In this document: piece by piece, positions 5,339 to 10,870 of the stretch
How the letters are laid out: each line of letters starts with the position of its first letter
How positions within the stretch are numbered: position 1 is the stretch's first letter
Assembly (NCBI GenBank): GCA_013695495.1
Contig: JACDAK010000202.1
Span: forward strand, 1-10,870
DNA length: 10,870 nucleotides
Source: Blastocatellia bacterium
Lineage (GTDB): Bacteria; Acidobacteriota; Blastocatellia; Pyrinomonadales; Pyrinomonadaceae
Direction: 5' to 3'
Position numbers and translations under genes: made by a program
The notes under the pieces: generated by a model
Seen by the model: only the letters and a program-made list of their open reading frames with translations
The model's database searches: none
Told to the model about the DNA's origin: nothing

Positions 5339-7042
5339 ATGACTAAATACATCTTCGTGACGGGCGGCGTCGTATCGAGTTTGGGTAAGGGGCTGGCGGC
5401 GAGTTCGTTGGGCTGTTTGCTTGAGGCTCGAGGGATGACGGTTCAGATGATGAAGCTGGACCCCTATATAAATGTCGATCCCGGCACGATGTCGCCGTTT
5501 CAGCATGGCGAGGTTTTTGTGACGGACGACGGTGCTGAGACGGATCTCGATCTCGGCCATTATGAAAGGTTCACGCACGCGAAGCTCTCGCAGGCGAATA
5601 ACTGGACCAGCGGGCGGATATATCTTTCGGTGATCGAAAAAGAACGGCGGGGAGATTATCTGGGAAAGACGATCCAGGTAATTCCCCATATTACGGACGA
5701 GATAAAGGCGGCGGTGCGGACCGTTGCGAATGAGCACGAACCGGACGTGCTGATCGTTGAGATCGGCGGGACGGTCGGTGATATCGAGTCGCTGCCGTTC
5801 ATGGAAGCGATCAGGCAAATGGGGAACGAGGAGGGGCGTGGGAATGCGATGTTTGTGCACGTTACGCTCGTGCCCTACATTGCAGCGGCGGGTGAGTTAA
5901 AGACGAAGCCGACGCAGCACAGCGTGAGGGAGTTGCGGGAAATAGGTATAGCGCCGGATATTTTGCTTTGCAGATCGGACAGGCCGCTTTCGCTCGACCT
6001 GCGTCGGAAGATCGCACTGTTTTGTAATGTGCATGAAAATGCGGTGATCTCGGCGCTCGATGTTCCGACGATATACGAAGTGCCGCTGGCATTTCATGAA
6101 CAAGGGCTGGATGACCTAATCGTAAAGGATCTACAACTCGACGACCGATTTCCTTCAGCAGACCTTAAGCGTTGGCGTGAATTGGTGGCGACGATCAAGG
6201 AGCCTAGCAGCGGCTCGGTGAAGATCGCGATCGTCGGCAAGTATGTCGAGCTCGAAGATTCTTATAAATCGCTGCGAGAAGCGTTGACGCACGCGGGTGT
6301 TGCGAATGACCTGCGAGTGAACGTCAACTGGATCGAGTCTGAGAACTTGATCAGGGACGATTACGAAAATGAGCTGCAGGATTACGACGCGATCTTGGTT
6401 CCGGGAGGATTTGGAAAAAGGGGCATCTCGGGTATGCTGCGTGCGATAAGATACGCTCGGCGTTCCGGTACGCCATATTTGGGGATATGTTTGGGAATGC
6501 AAACGGCGTGCATCGACTTTGCTCGTGATGCGTGCGGGTTGCGAGATGCGGACTCGACCGAATTCAACGAAGAAACTCCTTTTCCGATCATTTTCAAACT
6601 TCGTGACTTAGTAGGCGTTGATGAACTTGGCGGCACGATGCGTTTAGGTGCATGGGATTGCGATCTAAAAGAAGGCTCGCTTGCCCGCGAAGTCTATCGC
6701 GGAGCCGAGCAAATCAGCGAACGGCATCGTCATCGATTCGAGTTTAACCCTGAGTTTCGGAATGTTCTCGAAAAGGAAGGCCTTGTGATCAGCGGTATTT
6801 CGCCGGACGGGAAATTCGTTGAAATGATCGAACTGCCGCGCGAGGTTCATCCGTTCTTTATCGCGTGTCAGTTTCATCCGGAATACAAATCGAGGCCGCT
6901 CGATGCACATCCGCTGTTTACGTCGTTCGTGAAAGCGGCCTTGGAAAACCGACTGAAAAGCGAGAATCTCGAACATGATATGATTAGTGATAAACAGATT
7001 GAATTACCGGAAAGGATAGAGATATCAGGAAATCAAAAATGA
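5339..7042 (+). CDS. pyrG: CTP synthase (glutamine hydrolysing)
   Basis: The enzyme converts UTP to CTP using ATP and glutamine, the last step of de novo pyrimidine nucleotide synthesis. The 567-residue length fits the family (about 535-560) with a short, non-conserved C-terminal tail. The N-terminal amidoligase domain (1 to about 268) starts FVTGGVVSSLGKG with the P-loop Lys at about 17, followed by MKLDPYINVDPGTMSPFQHG and a DLDLGHYERF metal/UTP-site segment. The GATase class I domain (about 292-530) has VPGGFGKRG, the nucleophile Cys in GICLGMQTA (about 383) and the His-Glu pair in CQFHPEYKSRP (about 512 and 514), so the catalytic triad is complete. The ATG at 5339 fits the family N-terminus exactly, although no Shine-Dalgarno site precedes it. 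It lies 7 nt after kdsB and overlaps the next gene by ATGA. Its place beside kdsB and kdsA matches the CTP demand of CMP-Kdo formation. Confidence 0.97.
   Translation: MTKYIFVTGGVVSSLGKGLAASSLGCLLEARGMTVQMMKLDPYINVDPGTMSPFQHGEVFVTDDGAETDLDLGHYERFTHAKLSQANNWTSGRIYLSVIEKERRGDYLGKTIQVIPHITDEIKAAVRTVANEHEPDVLIVEIGGTVGDIESLPFMEAIRQMGNEEGRGNAMFVHVTLVPYIAAAGELKTKPTQHSVRELREIGIAPDILLCRSDRPLSLDLRRKIALFCNVHENAVISALDVPTIYEVPLAFHEQGLDDLIVKDLQLDDRFPSADLKRWRELVATIKEPSSGSVKIAIVGKYVELEDSYKSLREALTHAGVANDLRVNVNWIESENLIRDDYENELQDYDAILVPGGFGKRGISGMLRAIRYARRSGTPYLGICLGMQTACIDFARDACGLRDADSTEFNEETPFPIIFKLRDLVGVDELGGTMRLGAWDCDLKEGSLAREVYRGAEQISERHRHRFEFNPEFRNVLEKEGLVISGISPDGKFVEMIELPREVHPFFIACQFHPEYKSRPLDAHPLFTSFVKAALENRLKSENLEHDMISDKQIELPERIEISGNQK
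7027..7030 (+). promoter_or_regulatory. Shine-Dalgarno site of the DUF4198-like gene, inside pyrG
   Basis: AGGA lies 8 nt before the ATG at 7039 and within the last pyrG codons. With the ATGA overlap it suggests translational coupling to pyrG. Confidence 0.5.
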
Positions 7043-7842
7043 GAAGTGTTTTTTCAGCGATTTTAACGATCGCGCTTTTGTCCGCGACTTCAATGGCACA
7101 CGAATATTGGTTCGAGCCCGCGAGCTTTTTCACGAAGCTCGATGAAAAGATCGACCTCAAGTTATTTCTCGGCGAAGGGCTAAAGGTCGAAGAAGAAATG
7201 CCGTTTAAGGCCGCGAAGACAGATTCGTTCCGTCACTACTATGGCGGGAGCCGCCTTGACGCGAAGAACAGCGTGGACGAGTCGATGCCCTTCTATTCTT
7301 TCACTCCGGAATCCGAGGGTAACCACCTGTTCGCGATGGAGCGAAACTGGTCGTATATTACGCTTGAGCCGGATAAGTTTGACGCCTATCTCAAAGAAGA
7401 CGGAATGGAATATATCCTCGAGGAGCGTAGAAAGCTGGGCGAAAGCCAAAAACCTGCGCGTGAACGATACAGCCGTTTTATTAAGACGCTTCTTCAGATC
7501 GGCGACAAACGCGATAATGTTTTCAAAAAGAAAACGGGATTGAAACTCGAAATAACGCCGCTCGAAAATCCCTACTCCAAAAAGGTCGGCGACTCACTGA
7601 CTTTTAAGGTGGAGTTCGACGGTCGGCCGCTTGCAGGCAGAACTGTCTTTGCGGATAACCGCGATGGGGAAACGATATCAAAGCAAAAGCTGGTCACCGA
7701 CGCGAAGGGGAAAGTGAAGGTGAAACTCGATCGTCATGGTGTATGGCTAGTTCGGCTCGTATTTATGCAGCGTTGCAAAACCGACTGCGACGAGGCCGAA
7801 TGGGAAAGTTTTTGGGGTGCATTTAGTTTCGGAGTGAAGTAA
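7039..7842 (+). CDS. Exported DUF4198-like protein
   Basis: This 267-residue protein has a clear signal peptide (MRSVFSAILTIALLSATSMA, cleavage about residue 20), leaving a mature protein that begins HEYWFEP. This His right after the cleavage site, and the final WESFWGAFSF, resemble DUF4198 (PF10670) proteins, a periplasmic beta-rich family in which some members are linked to nickel or cobalt uptake. The middle (about 30-150) is charged and lineage-specific. Residues about 170-245 (LKLEITPLENPYSKKVGDSL, then LTFKVEFDGRPLAG) read as an immunoglobulin-like DUF4198 repeat. Two cysteines occur as CKTDC just before the WESFW motif. It overlaps the pyrG stop by ATGA and has its own AGGA site at 8 nt, so it belongs to the operon. 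No permease or ATPase of a metal transporter is adjacent. The family call is moderately sure; the ligand is unknown. Confidence 0.75.
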   Translation: MRSVFSAILTIALLSATSMAHEYWFEPASFFTKLDEKIDLKLFLGEGLKVEEEMPFKAAKTDSFRHYYGGSRLDAKNSVDESMPFYSFTPESEGNHLFAMERNWSYITLEPDKFDAYLKEDGMEYILEERRKLGESQKPARERYSRFIKTLLQIGDKRDNVFKKKTGLKLEITPLENPYSKKVGDSLTFKVEFDGRPLAGRTVFADNRDGETISKQKLVTDAKGKVKVKLDRHGVWLVRLVFMQRCKTDCDEAEWESFWGAFSFGVK

Positions 7843-7895
7843 TCAGATAAAAATGAGATCTTAAGTGTATCGGTGTTAATCTGGCCGCAAACGTT

Positions 7896-8717
7896 ATGCA
7901 TTCTTTCCAGGTGGGTGATGTTAGTTTTGGAGGCGGAGGGCTGTCTTTTATTCTTGGGCCGTGTGTGGTCGAATCGGTTCATCACGCGTTATTCATGGCG
8001 CAGGAGATCAACGATATCTGCAAGTCGGTCGGGGTTGGGTTCGTTTATAAATCTTCGTTCGATAAGGCGAACCGCAGCTCGATCGAGAGCTTTCGCGGCG
8101 AGGGGATCGAGTTCGGCCTCGACGTGCTGCGGCAGGTGAAAGAAGAACTCGGGGTTCCGGTGATCACGGATATTCACGAACCTTGGCAGGTGGAGAAGTC
8201 GGCGGAGGTCGCGGACATCTTGCAGATCCCGGCGTTTTTGTGCCGCCAGACGGACCTGCTGGTTGAGGCCGCACGGTCCGGACGAGCGGTAAATGTCAAG
8301 AAAGGGCAGTTTTTGGCGCCGTGGGACGCGAAGAACATCGTTGAGAAGCTTGAAGCGGCCGGATGCGAGAAGATCCTGCTAACCGAGCGCGGTGCGAGCT
8401 TTGGTTACAACAATCTGGTGGTGGACCTGCGTTCGTTTCCGATAATGCGGTCGTTTGGCGTGCCGGTCGTGTTTGATGTGACGCATTCGCTGCAGCTGCC
8501 CGGCGGGCTGGGCAAAGCAACCGGCGGACAGGCCGAATACATCGAACATTTTGCTCGTGCAGGTGTGGCTTGCGGCGTGGACGCTGTTTTCATGGAGGTT
8601 CACAACGATCCGTCTGTTGCACCGAGTGACGGCCCGAATCAATTGCCTCTGGAGCGGCTGGAGCATCTTTTAGGAAAACTGAAAGACATTCATCGGCTGG
8701 TAAACGACGCGGATTGA
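7896..8717 (+). CDS. kdsA: Kdo-8-phosphate synthase, metal-dependent type
   Basis: The cytoplasmic enzyme condenses phosphoenolpyruvate with arabinose-5-phosphate to give Kdo-8-phosphate. The 273 residues match the usual length. Visible motifs: LGPCVVES (20-27), FVYKSSFDKANRSS (49-62), SFRGEGIEFGLDVL (65-78), VITDIHEP (89-96), IPAFLCRQTDL (111-121), NVKKGQFLAPWD (133-144), LLTERGASFGYNNLVVD (161-177), VVFDVTHSLQLPGG (191-204) and APSDGPNQLPL (242-252). Metal-dependent KdsA uses Cys, His, Glu and Asp; here C23, H197, E234 and D245 keep exactly the spacing I recall for the Aquifex enzyme (11, 185, 222, 233), a constant offset of 12. The metal-independent E. coli type has Asn in place of the Cys. 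The ATG at 7896 suits the family start (MHSFQVGDVSFGGG) but lacks a Shine-Dalgarno site. It lies 53 nt after the DUF4198-like gene. Confidence 0.96.
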   Translation: MHSFQVGDVSFGGGGLSFILGPCVVESVHHALFMAQEINDICKSVGVGFVYKSSFDKANRSSIESFRGEGIEFGLDVLRQVKEELGVPVITDIHEPWQVEKSAEVADILQIPAFLCRQTDLLVEAARSGRAVNVKKGQFLAPWDAKNIVEKLEAAGCEKILLTERGASFGYNNLVVDLRSFPIMRSFGVPVVFDVTHSLQLPGGLGKATGGQAEYIEHFARAGVACGVDAVFMEVHNDPSVAPSDGPNQLPLERLEHLLGKLKDIHRLVNDAD

Positions 8718-8735
8718 TCTAGTCGCAAGTATTCT

Positions 8736-8740
8736 AAGGA
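8736..8740 (+). promoter_or_regulatory. Shine-Dalgarno site of the large exported protein gene
   Basis: AAGGA lies 5 nt before the ATG at 8746 and fixes the start directly before the signal peptide. Confidence 0.65.
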
Positions 8741-8745
8741 AATAA

Positions 8746-10870
8746 ATGAAAAGATCCGTTCAAGTTCTTACGCTGTCATTGTGTTTTGTTTTGAGTGCGC
8801 TTGGCCAGGCGGACACGCGTGTTTCGGCTACGTGGCAGGTGGTGAAGTATGACATCGTGGCGACGCTTTCGCCGTCGGAGGCTGAACGGACGCTGGGAGC
8901 GCGGGCCCGGTTGGACGTGAAAAACATATCGCCGCGTCCGGCTTCGAGTTTGACTTTGAGGATCAGTACTAACGCCGATGTCAGCGCCGTGAGGGTTAAT
9001 GATGCCGCCGCTGATTTCACCAAACGGCAAGAGAAACTCGGGACATCCGACCTGCAGGCATTGGCAATAAGGATCGCGCCGGTACCGGCCGGCGGGAACT
9101 TGAGTGTGGTCGTTGAGTATAGGCTCCGGGTTGCGGAAAACAGCGGGCTCGGGATGATCGGTCCCGGAAATGCTCAATTCCTGCCGCTTTCGTTTTGGTA
9201 TCCGACGCCCAACAGCTGGTATTTTGCGCGGGGTGCGGATTATGCGCCATTTCGGGTTCAGGTCGGCGGCGGGTCGGCGGGTTCTACTATCATTTCGGCG
9301 GGAGCTGCGGGACCAATGGCGTTTGAGACTCCGTTGAACGGCCAGCCGTTCTTTTTGCTGGGTAACTGGGAAAAGACGGAGTCGAACGGCGTCGAAGTTT
9401 ATATTCCAGGCGGCACCGGAGGCGACGCGGCAATACGAGCGGCGGAACTGGCGCTGTATGCTGCGGAGGTAAGCGCGCATGCGGCTAAGATCCTGGGCGA
9501 TTCAACGTCGTTTCCGCTAAGAATTGCCGGCGTGAGGCGCGGCGGCGGATTTGCTAATGCCGGTGTGATATTGGTTGACGACGGGTACTTTCGCCGCGGG
9601 CGGATGGATTCGCAGACAGCAATGTCCGTCGCGGAGTCCATCGTGAGGTTCAGGTTGGGCGGTACGACGGTTGTGACCGATGACGGGGCAGGGGCGATCA
9701 AAGAGGGCCTCGCGCGGTTTATCGCGACGCAGTTTGTGGGGCAGAAATTTGGAAAGGACGTCGCGGACATTGAGCGAATGAGGCAGCGGGCGGCGTATGC
9801 TGGGGTCGCGCAACGGGATGCTCCGATAACGATGGCGGCGCCGTTGGACGATTATTACTTCTCGACCGTTGGGAATAAGGGAGCGATGGTCTGGCGCATA
9901 TTGGCCGGCCGTATAGGCGAAGAACGCCTTTTCCAGATAGTGCGTGGTGCCTTGCAGGACGACCGCGTTACGCTTGCAGATCTGCGCCGCGCCATGGCGG
10001 AGCACAAGGAATTAGCAGATCACTTGTTCGACCAGGTCACCGATGCGAATCTATTGGTGGGCCTTCCGCAAACCTCCGGCGGCGAGACGAGGGTCGCGGT
10101 GCGGAATACGGGCGGGATACCAGTTACAGTAGACGTTCGTGCGACGCTCGCGAACGGGGAATTCATCAATGTCCCGGCTACAATAGCGGCCAGGAGTTTT
10201 GGCGAGGTCGCGTTCAGGGCGCCCGCGGCCGTTACGAAAGTCGAGATTGATCCGGAGAAACTTTACCCCCAGACCGACTATTCGGACGACATTGCTCCAA
10301 GGGAAACGACTGAGAGCGATCCGCTGCTATTCGTTAAAAGGGAGTTTGACCGGCAGGAATGGGTTGAGGCCGAGAAGAACGCTCGGACGGTGCTGAGGCA
10401 ATGGCCGCGTTTTGACGATGTACGCATATTTTTGGCCCGGTCACTGTTAGCACAGAATAAGATGACTGAGGCGGAGCGGGAATTTCGGGTTGTTCTAGAT
10501 GAAAAGCTGCCGACGGCGAGGAGCATCGCATGGGCGACGGTGGGGCTTGCCGAAGGAGCTGCGAAGGCCGGGCAGAACGCGGACGCTATCAGACACGCAA
10601 CTGAAGCGATTCGATTTGAGGCCGATTACGGCGCGAGCCTGGCGGCGAGAAATTTGAGGCGCAGGTTGAATGCTCCGGCGGGCGCGGACGAGTCGGTCCG
10701 TACGTTCTTTGCACAATTTGACAAGGCCGCGATGTCTAACCGCAAAGCTGATATGGAAGGCATGGCCGCTCCGGGAGAAGCAACCCGATTTGTCGCAGGT
10801 GTATCGGGACAGACGACTCAGTGGACCACGCAGGTGTTATATGTGGATCAGCTCGACCCCATTAATGTGC
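8746..10870 (+). CDS. Exported M1-like (peptidase MA) protein with TPR-like region, 3'-partial
   Basis: The frame stays open for 708 codons and runs off the window, so the C-terminus is missing. A signal peptide (MKRSVQVLTLSLCFVLSALG, cleavage near 20-22) is followed by a beta-rich region (about 25-225) resembling the N-terminal domain of M1 aminopeptidases (VKYDIVATLSPSE, FLPLSFWYPTPNSWYF, FRVQV). The region about 245-420 resembles the M1 catalytic fold, but the HExxH position reads A296-E297-S-I-V300, losing both zinc His residues, while the downstream KEGLARF keeps the Glu (E320) that is normally the third ligand. It is therefore probably not an active peptidase. Residues about 526-645 are TPR-like helices (EFDRQEWVEAEKNARTVL, then FLARSLLAQNKMTEAEREF). 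From about 655 (VRTFFAQFDKAAMSNRK) an NTF2/SnoaL-like domain seems to begin. It starts 28 nt after kdsA with a good AAGGA site, so it may be the operon tail, although it has no obvious Kdo role. Confidence 0.75.
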   Translation, partial: MKRSVQVLTLSLCFVLSALGQADTRVSATWQVVKYDIVATLSPSEAERTLGARARLDVKNISPRPASSLTLRISTNADVSAVRVNDAAADFTKRQEKLGTSDLQALAIRIAPVPAGGNLSVVVEYRLRVAENSGLGMIGPGNAQFLPLSFWYPTPNSWYFARGADYAPFRVQVGGGSAGSTIISAGAAGPMAFETPLNGQPFFLLGNWEKTESNGVEVYIPGGTGGDAAIRAAELALYAAEVSAHAAKILGDSTSFPLRIAGVRRGGGFANAGVILVDDGYFRRGRMDSQTAMSVAESIVRFRLGGTTVVTDDGAGAIKEGLARFIATQFVGQKFGKDVADIERMRQRAAYAGVAQRDAPITMAAPLDDYYFSTVGNKGAMVWRILAGRIGEERLFQIVRGALQDDRVTLADLRRAMAEHKELADHLFDQVTDANLLVGLPQTSGGETRVAVRNTGGIPVTVDVRATLANGEFINVPATIAARSFGEVAFRAPAAVTKVEIDPEKLYPQTDYSDDIAPRETTESDPLLFVKREFDRQEWVEAEKNARTVLRQWPRFDDVRIFLARSLLAQNKMTEAEREFRVVLDEKLPTARSIAWATVGLAEGAAKAGQNADAIRHATEAIRFEADYGASLAARNLRRRLNAPAGADESVRTFFAQFDKAAMSNRKADMEGMAAPGEATRFVAGVSGQTTQWTTQVLYVDQLDPINV

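Noticed and set aside
5228..5860. Minus-strand frame of 210 codons across kdsB and pyrG
   Set aside because: It overlaps two certain genes, including the conserved pyrG N-terminus, and shows no family features.
8776..9480. Minus-strand frame of 234 codons opposite the large exported protein
   Set aside because: The plus strand carries a 708-codon open frame with signal peptide and ribosome site; the minus frame is Arg/Ser-rich with no motif.

Overview
The window looks like chromosomal DNA of a Gram-negative bacterium. It carries two Kdo (lipopolysaccharide inner-core sugar) genes and several exported proteins. Moderately high GC, the style of the FecR-domain protein with its aromatic-rich tail, and the exported peptidase-MA-like/TPR protein suggest an Acidobacteriota-type genome, possibly Blastocatellia. 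That placement comes from protein flavour, not a search. No rRNA, tRNA, CRISPR array, insertion sequence or phage gene is visible.

Left region (1-2000, plus strand): an ImmA/IrrE-type metallopeptidase-like protein with a changed zinc motif (EExxH instead of HExxH) lies 2 nt upstream of a GAF + SpoIIE/RsbU-type PP2C phosphatase gene. The phosphatase gene is interrupted by one in-frame TAA at codon 121, inside the GAF domain. The frame is otherwise intact and the phosphatase motifs are preserved. A long imperfect hairpin closes this unit and also faces the end of a small minus-strand gene.

Middle region (2000-4545): a small unrecognised minus-strand gene (85 aa) is divergent from an exported FecR-domain protein that has its own promoter candidate, Shine-Dalgarno site and intrinsic terminator. 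A minus-strand CPBP-family intramembrane protease converges on that terminator and is divergent from the next operon.

Right region (4546-10870, plus strand): a compact likely operon of kdsB (CMP-Kdo synthetase), pyrG (CTP synthase), an exported DUF4198-like protein, kdsA (Kdo-8-phosphate synthase, metal-dependent type) and a large exported protein running off the window. KdsA makes Kdo-8-P, PyrG makes CTP, and KdsB joins free Kdo to CTP to give CMP-Kdo, so three members serve one pathway. The DUF4198 gene overlaps pyrG by ATGA and separates it from kdsA. The last gene encodes an apparently inactive M1-like peptidase fold followed by TPR-like helices and the start of an NTF2-like domain.

I see no clear new defence or mobile system. 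The points most worth checking are the nonsense codon in the phosphatase, the altered metal motifs in two peptidase-like proteins, and the metal-handling-type exported protein embedded in the Kdo operon.
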